From the NCBI GenBank assembly GCA_030432315.1, contig JAUIHM010000018.1:1-44064 (forward strand): DNA of 44,064 nt, in the 5' to 3' direction. Source of the DNA: Alphaproteobacteria bacterium. GTDB lineage: Bacteria; Pseudomonadota; Alphaproteobacteria; Rhodobacterales; Rhodobacteraceae. How positions within the stretch are numbered: the first letter of the stretch is position 1; each line of letters begins with the position of its first letter. Shown in pieces: positions 9,264 through 16,860 of this stretch. The notes below the pieces were generated by a model. That model searched no databases and was not told the DNA's origin. It saw only the letters and a program-made list of their open reading frames with translations. The position numbers and the translations under genes are program-made.

Positions 9264-9338
9264 ATGAACAGCATCATCTATCTCGTCGGCCTGGTCGTTA
9301 TTGTCATGGCCATTCTGAGCTTCGTCGGCCTCGGCTGA
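9264..9338 (+). CDS. Tiny 24-residue single-pass membrane peptide
   Basis: A 25-codon gene encodes MNSIIYLVGLVVIVMAILSF followed by VGLG and a TGA. AAAGGGAAG (9249-9257) is placed correctly before the ATG. The whole product is one hydrophobic helix with almost no soluble part. Similar tiny membrane proteins, starting MN-[ST]-I-[VI]-Y and ending near FxGL, are, as I recall, common beside stress genes in Rhodobacterales. Placement 85 bp after the CsbD gene suggests a shared stress role, which is inference. Confidence 0.7.
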   Translation: MNSIIYLVGLVVIVMAILSFVGLG

Positions 9339-9498
9339 TTCTGCATTCCCAATATCCACGAACGGCCTTCCCGCGCCGGTCAGGTGACCGCACGGGTGGC
9401 AGAAACGTTTTTGCCCGGTCCGTACCGGTCCGGGCGGACGCGTGCGGCCCACGCGTCGCCGACAGCGGCCGGACCGGCCGCTGCCCGTACCCGGCCCG

Positions 9499-9663
9499 CT
9501 ATTTGGGGCCGGCGAAATACCAGATGATCAGACCGACGAGCGGCAGGATCAGGATCAGCAGGATCCATCCGACCTTGGCGCCGGTGGAGGCGCCGCTGTT
9601 GAGGACCTTGATGATCGCGTAGATGTCGAGCGCCAGAATGATCAGGCCGAAGATGTATTCCAT
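9499..9663 (-). CDS. PLDc_N (cardiolipin synthase N-terminal-like) membrane protein
   Basis: The 54-residue protein has two hydrophobic segments, MEYIFGLIILALDIYAIIKVLNSG and KVGWILLILILPLVGLIIWYFAGPK, matching the PLDc_N domain that precedes phospholipase-D domains in cardiolipin synthases. Here it stands alone, as in many small bacterial proteins of unknown function. AGGGAGC lies 5-11 nt upstream of the ATG at 9663, which rules out the longer reading beginning further upstream. It converges with the CsbD/24-residue cluster. Confidence 0.85.
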   Translation of the reverse strand: MEYIFGLIILALDIYAIIKVLNSGASTGAKVGWILLILILPLVGLIIWYFAGPK

Positions 9664-9814
9664 GTGTAAGCTCCCTGGTGACGGTGCTGCGGACACGCTC
9701 ACCCTGGCATGAATTGTCGGTGATGCAAGCTGCCGCTGACCGGTCAGCGGAATTTTGACTGTGGCGGCGCGTTGCCGGGGCACCTATATCAGGCCTGCAG
9801 ACTACGGAGGCGGC

Positions 9815-10381
9815 ATGAGCGATAGAGACAGGTTTCCCGGCTGGCACGGCACGACGATCGTCGCGGTGCGCAAGGGCGCGGAGGTTGTGGTGGCCGGAGA
9901 CGGTCAGGTGAGTCTGGGCCAGACCATCATCAAGGGCACCGCGCGCAAGGTGCGCCGGCTCAACCCCGGCGGCCAGCCTGTGGTTTGCGGCTTCGCCGGA
10001 TCGACGGCGGATGCGTTCACTCTGCTGGAGCGGCTGGAACGCAAGCTTGAGGCTTCGCCCGGTCAGCTGCAGAGGGCGGCGGTCGAACTGGCCAAGGACT
10101 GGCGCACGGACAAGTACCTGCGCAATCTCGAAGCGATGCTGATCGTCACCGACGGGCGGGAACTCTATGTCATCACCGGCGCGGGAGACGTGCTGGAGCC
10201 GGAGAATGACATTGCCGCGATCGGTTCGGGCGGAAATTTCGCCCTTGCCGCGGCACGGGGGATGTACGACACCGACCGGGACGCGGAGGCGATCGCCCGG
10301 CGCGCGCTGGAAATCGCGGCGGAAATCTGCGTCTATACCAACGGCAACATGACAGTGGAAAAGATCAGCCGGGACGCGTAA
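9815..10381 (+). CDS. hslV: ATP-dependent protease subunit HslV (ClpQ)
   Basis: HslV is the proteolytic subunit of the HslVU two-component protease, a dodecamer resembling the proteasome beta subunit. The 188-residue product has a short pro-peptide, FPGWHG, before TT at residues 13-14; Thr13 is the predicted N-terminal nucleophile after processing, as in other alphaproteobacterial HslV. Other family blocks are [43 protein letters not shown] and [22 protein letters not shown] (9805-9810) precedes the ATG at 9815. Its partner hslU starts only at 14146, with four genes between, so the pair is probably not cotranscribed here. Confidence 0.96.
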   Translation: MSDRDRFPGWHGTTIVAVRKGAEVVVAGDGQVSLGQTIIKGTARKVRRLNPGGQPVVCGFAGSTADAFTLLERLERKLEASPGQLQRAAVELAKDWRTDKYLRNLEAMLIVTDGRELYVITGAGDVLEPENDIAAIGSGGNFALAAARGMYDTDRDAEAIARRALEIAAEICVYTNGNMTVEKISRDA

Positions 10382-10424
10382 TCTGCCGCGTCACGGCGCA
10401 GGCCGGTGGCTGTATGACTTGACC

Positions 10425-10460
10425 CCGCCCGGGGGCGTCAGCGGACGCCGGCCCGGGCGG
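10425..10460 (+). other. Long GC-rich hairpin between hslV and the next small gene
   Basis: CCGCCCGGG (10425-10433) pairs with CCCGGGCGG (10452-10460), and GGCGTC (10434-10439) pairs with GACGCC (10444-10449), leaving a 4-nt loop and a 2-nt bulge. No T tract follows. It may be a weak terminator for hslV, a stabilising 3' end, or a leader structure of the gene at 10484. Confidence 0.5.
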
Positions 10461-10483
10461 AAACCTGAACGGGACCAACAGAT

Positions 10484-10678
10484 ATGACGAAAACCAAGGC
10501 CAGTGCGCGGGCGAAAGCCAAGGCGATGGAAAAACGCAGGAAGGCCGCCAATGCGACGGAGCCAGCTGCCGATCCGGGCCGGTTCGATCCCGGCGCGGAA
10601 CTCAAACGCGGGCCGAATGCCTATGCCGGTACGCGCAACTTTGCCGGCGCCAAGTCCGGGGCACATCGGGCGCGCTGA
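10484..10678 (+). CDS. Small basic conserved hypothetical protein
   Basis: This 64-residue protein is rich in Lys, Arg and Ala in its first half (MTKTKASARAKAKAMEKRRKA) and ends in GTRNFAGAKSGAHRAR. The second half (GRFDPG, GPNAYAGTRNFAGAK) resembles small conserved alphaproteobacterial proteins I recall but cannot name. The basic N terminus could bind nucleic acid or ribosomes, which is speculation. Its ribosome-binding site is weak (GGGACC), and it converges on the DM13 gene with 6 bp between stops. Codon use fits its neighbours. Confidence 0.6.
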   Translation: MTKTKASARAKAKAMEKRRKAANATEPAADPGRFDPGAELKRGPNAYAGTRNFAGAKSGAHRAR

Positions 10679-10684
10679 AGCGGC

Positions 10685-11089
10685 TCAGGCGAGGGTGGCG
10701 CGGCCCAGCGGCAGGTTGAGCCGCCCGCTCCAGATCCAGACCTCGTTGCAGGGGGCTGGATCGAGCGCGGCGGGTAAGGCGCAGGACTGCGCGCCGACCG
10801 TACCTTCGAGCGGGCCGATGATTTTCACACCGTCGAAGCCGTCGGCCCTGAGGGCAATCTTCAGATCCGGCGCGCCGTCGACGACGAAATCGCCGCCGAT
10901 GCTGATGTGGAACCGGCCGTTGTGCTCGACAATGGCGACGGTTCCGGACGCCGAATGGGTGTTTTCGCCGGTAAACCGGCCCTGTTTGACGATCCTGCTT
11001 TCCTGTGCCCGCAAAGTTCCGGGCAGGGGTACCAGTGATACGGTCAGACCGGCGGCGAAGGTGCGAAGTGCGGCTCGGCGGGTTCTCAT
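10685..11089 (-). CDS. Exported DM13-domain protein
   Basis: The 134-residue protein begins MRTRRAALRTFAAGLTVSLV, with clustered arginines and a hydrophobic stretch consistent with a Sec or Tat signal peptide ending near LRAQ. The mature part matches the DM13 domain (GRFTGENTHSASGTVAIVEHNG, DFVVDGAPDLKIAL, and the C-terminal EVWIWSGRLNLPLGRATL), a domain proposed to take part in redox or electron transfer. Two cysteines (CALPAALDPAPC) lie in the second half. AGGGAC about 8 nt before the ATG supports this start. Function in this organism is unknown. Confidence 0.85.
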   Translation of the reverse strand: MRTRRAALRTFAAGLTVSLVPLPGTLRAQESRIVKQGRFTGENTHSASGTVAIVEHNGRFHISIGGDFVVDGAPDLKIALRADGFDGVKIIGPLEGTVGAQSCALPAALDPAPCNEVWIWSGRLNLPLGRATLA

Positions 11090-11247
11090 GATCGGATGTC
11101 CCTGTTCGTTTCAGCTGTTATACGATCCAGTACGCACCAGACGGCGCTTTGGTTCTCCGTTCACGAAAATTTAATGGCTTGTTACCGCTCCGCCCGGTCC
11201 GCGGCGCGGCGGCCGGCTTCGGTGCCGGCCGCCTGTCTGTCACGGGT

Positions 11248-13194
11248 TCAGGGGGTCACGATGTTGAACCAGAACCCGAACGTGTCGAGCAGGCCGACGA
11301 ATTCCTCGACTTTGGCCTGATCGCCGTCGACGGTGACGCTGCCGTCGGAGATCGCGTCGATCAGGGTGGTCTGTCCGAGGTTGATGCTGTCGAGAACCGC
11401 GCGGTCCATGGTGACGGTGGCATCGACCGTCTCGGCCTGGTCGCCGATCGTATAATTCATCACCCCGTTGGTGACGGTCAGCGAGAACTGCTGATCGACG
11501 TCGGGCATGGTGAAGTTCAGGGCAATTTCCCTGCCGGCGGCTTCAGGGTGGTTCAGGCGTACCGCGAGGTAGTCCAGATAGATGTCGAGCGGCAGACCGC
11601 GCACCACGTCGGCCGAGCCGGTATCGGGCGTGGTCGCCTCGACGACACCGTCGCGGAGTTCCTTGGCGCCGGAGAGGTAGAAGTTGCGCCATGGGCCGCT
11701 TTCCGCCTGATAGCCAAGCTGGGTCAGCGCATCGGCGAGAAGGTTGCGGGCGGCCTGGTTGTCCGGCTCGGCAAAAACCACGTGGTTGAGGGCCGTCGCG
11801 ACCCAGCGGTAGTTGCCTGCGTCGAAATCCGCCTGGGCTTTTTCGATCACCGCGTCGGCGCCGCCTGCGTATTCAACGAACTTTTTGCCCTCTTCAACCG
11901 GTGGCAGTTCATTGAGTTCAGACGGGTTGCCGGAAAACCAGCCGAAATAGAGCTGGTACTGCGCCTTGGCGTTGTGGCTGACCGAGCCGTAGTAACCACG
12001 GTTGGAGAAGGTCTGGGCGAGGCTGTCGGGCAGTGTCAGTTCCTCGGCGATCTCGAGCATGGTCTGGCCCCTGTTGGCGAGGCGCAGGGTTTCGTCGTGG
12101 ATATAGCGATAGAGGTCGCGCTGGCCTTTCCAGAAGGTGACGATTTCCTCATTGCCCCAGGTCGGCCAGTGGTGGCTGCCAAAGCTGACCTCCACCTCGT
12201 CTCCGTAGCGGTTGATGACATCGTTGATGTATTTGGCGAATTTGTCTCCGCTGCGGACCTTGGCGCCGCGCAGCGTATAGAGGTTGTGCAGCGTATGGTT
12301 GATTTCCTCGGCCTGCATCAGTGCCCTGAATTCCGGGATCCAGAACATCAGTTCCGCAGGGGCTTCGGCGCCAGGCGTGAAGAGGAACTCCATGCCGATG
12401 CCGTCGACCGCCAGTTCGGTCGGGGTTTCCGAAATGATCTCCGTGGGTTCGACAATCGTCACGGTTCCGGCGGCGGTTGTGGTGCCGAGGCCGGAGCCGA
12501 GCGTTCCATCCGGACCCTTGCCGATCAGGTTGCCGTACATGTAGGAGGCGCGGCGGCTCATGGTGTTGCCGGCGATCAGGTTTTCGCTCACGGCTTCCTC
12601 AAAGAAACCTTCAGGGGCGATGATCGGCACGTTGCGTTCGGCAATTTCTTCGGGGGTGATCACGCCCTTGACGCCGCCAAAGTGGTCGACGTGGCTGTGG
12701 GTGAAGATGACGCCGGTCACCGGCAGATCCTCGACATTCTCCCGCAGCAGCGCCATTCCGGCAGCGGCGGTTTCGTTGGCCGTCAGCGGATCGACGACAA
12801 TCCAGCCTGTTTCGCCACGGATGAAACTCATCACCGCCAGATCGTAGCCGCGGAACTGGTAGATCTCGTCCGGCACCACTTCGAAGAGACCGTGAACGGC
12901 GTTGAGTGCACTCTGCCGCCAGAGGCTGGGGTTCGCCGTATCCGGGGCGTCGCCGGTGAGGAAATCGAACTGTGAATAATCGTAGATGACGGTGCCGTCG
13001 GCCCCGGAAACCGCAGTGCCGTCCAGTTCGGCAATCTTGCCGCGGGTTGCGTTCTCAAAATCCGTCTGGTCGTCAAATGGCAGGTAGTCGAGCAGCGCGT
13101 CATTTGCCGCGCGTGTGGCGTCGGTCGCCTCCTGCGCGGTTGCGGCGCCACAGACCGCAACGGCCGCGGCCGTTGCAAGAACTGTCAGTCGCAT
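11248..13194 (-). CDS. Secreted alkylsulfatase-like metallo-beta-lactamase-fold hydrolase
   Basis: This 648-residue enzyme has the layout of SdsA-type alkyl sulfatases. A signal peptide (to about ATAQ, residue 21) leads into a metallo-beta-lactamase domain with the metal motif THSHVDH, its HxHxDH at residues 166-171. Then come AEEINHTLHN and ARTLRGA-type blocks typical of the family, an all-helical dimerisation domain (about 395-520), and a C-terminal SCP2-like domain (about 530-648) that binds the alkyl chain. Such enzymes split sulfate from alkyl sulfates in the periplasm. GGAGG lies just upstream of the ATG at 13194. The gene is divergent from a Crp/Fnr-family regulator, with a palindrome between them, suggesting local control. 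The substrate is inferred from family only. Confidence 0.9.
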   Translation of the reverse strand: MRLTVLATAAAVAVCGAATAQEATDATRAANDALLDYLPFDDQTDFENATRGKIAELDGTAVSGADGTVIYDYSQFDFLTGDAPDTANPSLWRQSALNAVHGLFEVVPDEIYQFRGYDLAVMSFIRGETGWIVVDPLTANETAAAGMALLRENVEDLPVTGVIFTHSHVDHFGGVKGVITPEEIAERNVPIIAPEGFFEEAVSENLIAGNTMSRRASYMYGNLIGKGPDGTLGSGLGTTTAAGTVTIVEPTEIISETPTELAVDGIGMEFLFTPGAEAPAELMFWIPEFRALMQAEEINHTLHNLYTLRGAKVRSGDKFAKYINDVINRYGDEVEVSFGSHHWPTWGNEEIVTFWKGQRDLYRYIHDETLRLANRGQTMLEIAEELTLPDSLAQTFSNRGYYGSVSHNAKAQYQLYFGWFSGNPSELNELPPVEEGKKFVEYAGGADAVIEKAQADFDAGNYRWVATALNHVVFAEPDNQAARNLLADALTQLGYQAESGPWRNFYLSGAKELRDGVVEATTPDTGSADVVRGLPLDIYLDYLAVRLNHPEAAGREIALNFTMPDVDQQFSLTVTNGVMNYTIGDQAETVDATVTMDRAVLDSINLGQTTLIDAISDGSVTVDGDQAKVEEFVGLLDTFGFWFNIVTP

Positions 13195-13276
13195 ATAGTA
13201 GCCTCCAATGGGATGTTGTGTGACAGCCGGTACCCTCGCGGGAATCAACCTGGATGCCACGGTGTCCGCGATCATA

Positions 13277-13294
13277 ACCTGCACCATTGCAGGT
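13277..13294. promoter_or_regulatory. Perfect 7-bp palindrome, candidate Crp/Fnr-family operator
   Basis: ACCTGCA (13277-13283) and TGCAGGT (13288-13294) are perfect inverted arms with a CCAT spacer. The site lies between the divergent sulfatase and regulator genes, 25 bp before the regulator start and 83 bp before the sulfatase start. It differs from the classic FNR (TTGAT) and CRP (TGTGA) half sites, so it would be a site of its own kind. Confidence 0.6.
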
Positions 13295-13318
13295 GACTTC
13301 ATCAGATGATGGCATTGG

Positions 13319-14044
13319 ATGGGTTTCGTGGAGGAAGTCGACGTTACGGACCGGGAGAAGACAGAATTGGATGCGGCCGTGGAGGTTGTTTCCCGGCGGG
13401 GTTGGTTCGCCGAACGCAGCGGCGAGACCCGCTCCGCGCTGACCCGGATCGCCCGTGTGAAGCATTTTGCGTCGGGCGAACCGCTCTATCTGTTTGGTGA
13501 CAGGCCGAATGGTGTTTTCGGTCTGGTGCGGGGCGCACTCGACGTGTCGATTCCGCGGTCCGACGGTATGGAAGTCACCGTGCATCAGGCGGATCCGGGC
13601 TACTGGGTCGGAGATTCGGCGCTGTTGGCGGGACAAACCCGGCTGGTTTCGGTGATCGCGGCGCGACCGACCGTGACCGTGCATCTGCCGTGCCAGGGAC
13701 TCTGGCGGCTGCTGGATGAAAAACCGGCGCTGATCCGCGACTTCTACGAACTTTCGCACCGGAACATGGCGCTGGCGCTCCGTATCATGGCCAATTTGGC
13801 GACTGCCTCGTCCGACTCGCGGGTGGCCGCCCGACTGCTGATGCACGACGAGGACCGTGGCGACGGGGCGCTCAGCATGTCCCAAACCAAGCTGGCCGAA
13901 CTGCTCGCGCTGTCGACGCCGACCCTGCACCGGGTGCTCCGCCGGCTACAGGACCGGGGTCTGGTGGCGCTCGGTTACGGCGAGGTCCGGATCGTCGACC
14001 GCGAGGGGCTGCGCAGGCTCCTCGAAGCACCGGCCCGCTACTGA
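13319..14044 (+). CDS. Crp/Fnr-family transcriptional regulator
   Basis: The product of 241 residues has a cyclic-nucleotide-binding-like beta barrel (about 30-140; ASGEPLYLFGDRPNGVFGLVRGALDV), a dimerisation helix, and a C-terminal winged helix (about 170-235; SQTKLAELLALSTPTLHRVLRRLQDRG). Only one cysteine is present, so it cannot carry an FNR-type 4Fe-4S cluster, and the CRP cAMP-contact residues are not evident; the effector is unknown. It is transcribed away from the alkylsulfatase gene and is the likely binder of the palindrome at 13277-13294. The ATG at 13319 has a poor ribosome-binding site, and a GTG at 13328 is an alternative start. Confidence 0.87.
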   Translation: MGFVEEVDVTDREKTELDAAVEVVSRRGWFAERSGETRSALTRIARVKHFASGEPLYLFGDRPNGVFGLVRGALDVSIPRSDGMEVTVHQADPGYWVGDSALLAGQTRLVSVIAARPTVTVHLPCQGLWRLLDEKPALIRDFYELSHRNMALALRIMANLATASSDSRVAARLLMHDEDRGDGALSMSQTKLAELLALSTPTLHRVLRRLQDRGLVALGYGEVRIVDREGLRRLLEAPARY

Positions 14045-14145
14045 GCGGTTCGGGATGATCCGGACTGAAACGAGGTTGCGTTTTTCGCCGGCGCGCTTAC
14101 GTGACGTGCGACAGATGCCGACATGCCGCCCTGAAAGGACAGACC

Positions 14146-15453
14146 TTGACTGATCTCACGCCCCGGGAAATCGTTTCCGAACTTGACCGCTACATCATCG
14201 GCCAGAACGATGCCAAGCGTGCGGTGGCGGTCGCCCTGCGCAACCGCTGGCGGCGCAAGCAGCTGGCCGACGACATCCGTGACGAGGTCTATCCCAAGAA
14301 CATCCTGATGATCGGGCCGACGGGGGTGGGCAAGACCGAAATTTCGCGCCGGCTGGCGAGGCTGGCGAAAGCGCCGTTCCTCAAGGTCGAGGCGACGAAA
14401 TTCACCGAGGTGGGCTATGTGGGCCGCGATGTCGAGCAGATCGTGCGCGATCTGGTCGATGCCGCGATCGTCATGGTGCGCGAGGACATGCGCGAGCGGG
14501 TCAAGGCGGCGGCGCATGAGGCGGCGGAGGACCGGGTGATCGACGCCCTGGCCGGCGACGGTGCCCGCGACCAGACCCGCGACATGTTCCGCAAGAAACT
14601 GCGCGACGGCGTGCTCGATGACAAGGAAATTGAGCTGGAGGTTGCCGATACCTCGAACCCGATGCCGACGTTTGAAATTCCCGGCCAGCCCGGGATGAGC
14701 ATGGGGGCGATGAACCTGGGCGACATATTCGGCAAGGCCTTTGGTGGCCGAAAGGTGCGCCGGCGCATGACCGTGGCCGCGTCTTACGACCTGCTGATCA
14801 CCGAGGAGGCGGACAAGCTGATCGACAACGAAATCGTCACTCGGGAGGCGATCACGGCAGTGGAGCAGAACGGCATCGTCTTTCTCGACGAGATCGACAA
14901 GGTCTGTGCGCGGGCCGAGGCGCGCGGGGCGGATGTCAGCCGCGAAGGGGTGCAGCGGGATCTGCTGCCGCTGATCGAGGGCACGACGGTGTCCACCAAG
15001 CACGGGCCGGTTAAAACCGACCATGTGCTGTTCATCGCTTCCGGCGCGTTCCACATCGCCAAGCCTTCGGACCTGCTGCCGGAACTGCAGGGGCGTCTGC
15101 CGATCCGGGTGGAACTGCGCGCGCTGACCGAAGCGGATTTCGTGCGCATCCTCACCGAAACCGACAACGCGCTGACGCGGCAGTATACCGCGCTGATGCA
15201 GACGGAAAATGTCGGGGTGACATTCACCGACGACGGGATCTCGGCGCTCGCCCGCATCGCCGCCGAGGTAAATCTTGCCGTGGAAAACATCGGTGCCCGA
15301 CGGCTCTATACGGTGATGGAACGGGTGTTTGAGGAGTTGAGTTACACCGCTCCCGACCGGTCGGGCGACGCGGTTGAAGTCAATGCCGCGTTCGTGGCCG
15401 AGCATCTGGGAGAGTTGAGCACCAATGCGGACCTGAGCCGTTACGTGCTCTGA
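14146..15453 (+). CDS. hslU: ATP-dependent protease ATPase subunit HslU (ClpY)
   Basis: HslU is the AAA+ unfoldase ring that feeds substrates to HslV. The 435-residue product carries [27 protein letters not shown] at the start, Walker A GPTGVGKT at 57-64, the pore motif GYVG after FTEV, the inserted I domain (about 105-230), Walker B with D248-E249, and sensor/arginine-finger segments ([19 protein letters not shown]). The start is a TTG at 14146 with AAAGGA at 14134-14139, giving the family's usual N terminus and length. It is separated from hslV by the basic small protein, DM13, sulfatase and regulator genes, so the two subunits need separate promoters. Confidence 0.95.
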   Translation: MTDLTPREIVSELDRYIIGQNDAKRAVAVALRNRWRRKQLADDIRDEVYPKNILMIGPTGVGKTEISRRLARLAKAPFLKVEATKFTEVGYVGRDVEQIVRDLVDAAIVMVREDMRERVKAAAHEAAEDRVIDALAGDGARDQTRDMFRKKLRDGVLDDKEIELEVADTSNPMPTFEIPGQPGMSMGAMNLGDIFGKAFGGRKVRRRMTVAASYDLLITEEADKLIDNEIVTREAITAVEQNGIVFLDEIDKVCARAEARGADVSREGVQRDLLPLIEGTTVSTKHGPVKTDHVLFIASGAFHIAKPSDLLPELQGRLPIRVELRALTEADFVRILTETDNALTRQYTALMQTENVGVTFTDDGISALARIAAEVNLAVENIGARRLYTVMERVFEELSYTAPDRSGDAVEVNAAFVAEHLGELSTNADLSRYVL

Positions 15454-15493
15454 CCGGGCAGGCCGGAAGAAGGGAAGAGGCGTGTCGGCCGAT

Positions 15494-15661
15494 TCAGATG
15501 TCGGCGCGCACCCAGTCCCATGTGCTCAGAAGGATCAGCGTCAGCATGCCGGAAAAAACGTAGACGGCGAGGCTGAACAGGACGCCGTTGCCGACAGTCA
15601 CCGACACGGCCGTGGTGGTGAGAGCAACGAGTACCGAGAGGAGAAGCTGTGCAGCGAGCAT
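15494..15661 (-). CDS. Small membrane protein, two predicted helices
   Basis: A 55-residue protein has two hydrophobic segments (LAAQLLLSVLVALTTTAVSVTV and VLFSLAVYVFSGMLTLILL) and ends WDWVRADI. I chose the ATG at 15661 because GGAAAG lies 6 nt upstream; a TTG at 15688 would give 64 residues but has no ribosome-binding site. I do not recognise the family. It converges with hslU, 40 bp apart. Confidence 0.6.
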   Translation of the reverse strand: MLAAQLLLSVLVALTTTAVSVTVGNGVLFSLAVYVFSGMLTLILLSTWDWVRADI

Positions 15662-16005
15662 CTGAGTCTTTCCGAACGACGGTGCCAAAACAACGGCGGG
15701 AGGATTGGATACTCATTAAGCGTCGAAATGTGTTAACCGACTATTACCGTCTTGCGTAGCCAAAAATGTCGTGAAATGTAAAAAACTCTCGTTCAGGTTG
15801 TTTTGTGATCATTCGAACACCGGATGGGCAGCGGACGAAACGCAACACTCAGGATCACAAGCGAACTGCCCGCCAACCGGGCAGTTTTGCCACAGGCGCC
15901 TTGCGAACCGGCAGCGGAGCCGGCGCCGCCCGCCGGCGGATCTGTCGGGAATCTGCGGAAAATCCCTGGATCGCCGCGCCGTTCAGGGTGGGTGATTCGC
16001 CCGAA
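15662..16005. other. Gene-free stretch with AT-rich part and an orphan hairpin
   Basis: About 340 bp between the small membrane protein and the phosphorylase stop. The part at 15720-15800 is clearly richer in A and T than its surroundings and probably holds the promoter for the leftward membrane-protein gene. A terminator-like hairpin lies at 15864-15888. No coding frame here looks real. Confidence 0.5.
15864..15888 (+). terminator. Terminator-like hairpin not preceded by a rightward gene
   Basis: AACTGCCCG (15864-15872) pairs perfectly with CGGGCAGTT (15878-15886) around a 5-nt loop, followed by TTTT. The nearest rightward gene, hslU, ended 410 bp earlier. It may therefore end a short untranslated transcript, or act on leftward transcripts from the phosphorylase operon. 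Confidence 0.55.
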
Positions 16006-16860
16006 CTACCTGGTTCTCCGCCCTGTTTCGGCCTGCAGCATGGCGAAAAACCGTTCGAGGATGATCGCCATGCCGATCCCCGAAGTTGCCGCGTTGTCGA
16101 GAACCTCCTCGATCGTGTCCGGTTTCTGGTCGCTGCCGCCGGTCGCGGCGTTGGTGATTGCGGAAAGACCAAGGACAGGCAGGCCCGCATGGGCGGCGGC
16201 GATCACCTCGAGCACCGTGGACATGCCGACCGCATCGGCACCGGCGCTGCGCAGAAACCGGCGTTCCGCCGAGGTTTCCAGCGACGGCCCGGCGATGCCG
16301 GCGTAGATCCCCTCGCGCAGCGGCACCCCCACCTGCAGGGCCGCGCCCCGGGCGATGTCGCGCAGATGCAGGTCATAGGCACGGGACATGTCGGGAAACC
16401 TCTGTCCGAGCGCGTTTTCATTCGGACCGGTGAGCGGATTCGCCCCGGTGAAATTCAGGTGATCCTCGATCAGCATCACATCGCCCGGCACATAGCGGTC
16501 GTTGAGCGCTCCGGCGGAATTGGTGATGATCAGCCGTTTTGCCCCCAGCGCCTTCAGCAGATAGACCGGAAACGCCACATCGGCGGCTGAGTGCCCCTCG
16601 TAGAGGTGAAACCGGCCCTGCATCAGGACGCAGCGGTGCTTGAACAGATCGCCAAAAATCATCCGGCCCGAATGTCCCGGCGCGGTCGCCCTGGGAAGCC
16701 CTTCGATGCTGTCGTAGGGTATGGTGGTTGCATTGACGGTGCGTTCGGCCAGCGGACCAAGGCCGGTTCCGAGGATGATCGCGGTGTCCACGGCGGAAAG
16801 CCCGTGTTCGGCCAGGGCGGCGGCGGCCACCTCAACCCTTTCACGCATCGGCCTGGTCAT
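16006..16860 (-). CDS. Purine-nucleoside phosphorylase
   Basis: This 284-residue enzyme cleaves purine nucleosides with phosphate to base plus (deoxy)ribose-1-phosphate in the cytoplasm. It belongs to the trimeric PNP type: GTGLGPLAE with phosphate-binding G31-G35, the PGHSGRM loop, QGRFHLYEG, ITNSAGALN, DHLNFTGANPLTGPNE, then GPSLETSAERRFLR and SAITNAATG. The Glu in PSLET and the Asn in ITN are the positions that select 6-oxopurines (inosine, guanosine) over adenosine in this family. Its start overlaps the stop of the upstream amidohydrolase gene by 4 bp, so the two are translationally coupled. Methylthioinosine is a possible alternative substrate given that partner. Confidence 0.9.
   Translation of the reverse strand: MTRPMRERVEVAAAALAEHGLSAVDTAIILGTGLGPLAERTVNATTIPYDSIEGLPRATAPGHSGRMIFGDLFKHRCVLMQGRFHLYEGHSAADVAFPVYLLKALGAKRLIITNSAGALNDRYVPGDVMLIEDHLNFTGANPLTGPNENALGQRFPDMSRAYDLHLRDIARGAALQVGVPLREGIYAGIAGPSLETSAERRFLRSAGADAVGMSTVLEVIAAAHAGLPVLGLSAITNAATGGSDQKPDTIEEVLDNAATSGIGMAIILERFFAMLQAETGRRTR

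Noticed and set aside
11149-12975. A 608-codon open frame on the plus strand opposite the alkylsulfatase gene
   Set aside because: No recognisable domain; the opposite strand encodes a complete enzyme with signal peptide and metal motif.
15805-16190. Open frames in both directions between the small membrane protein and the phosphorylase
   Set aside because: No conserved pattern, no ribosome-binding site, and they run into the antisense of the phosphorylase gene.
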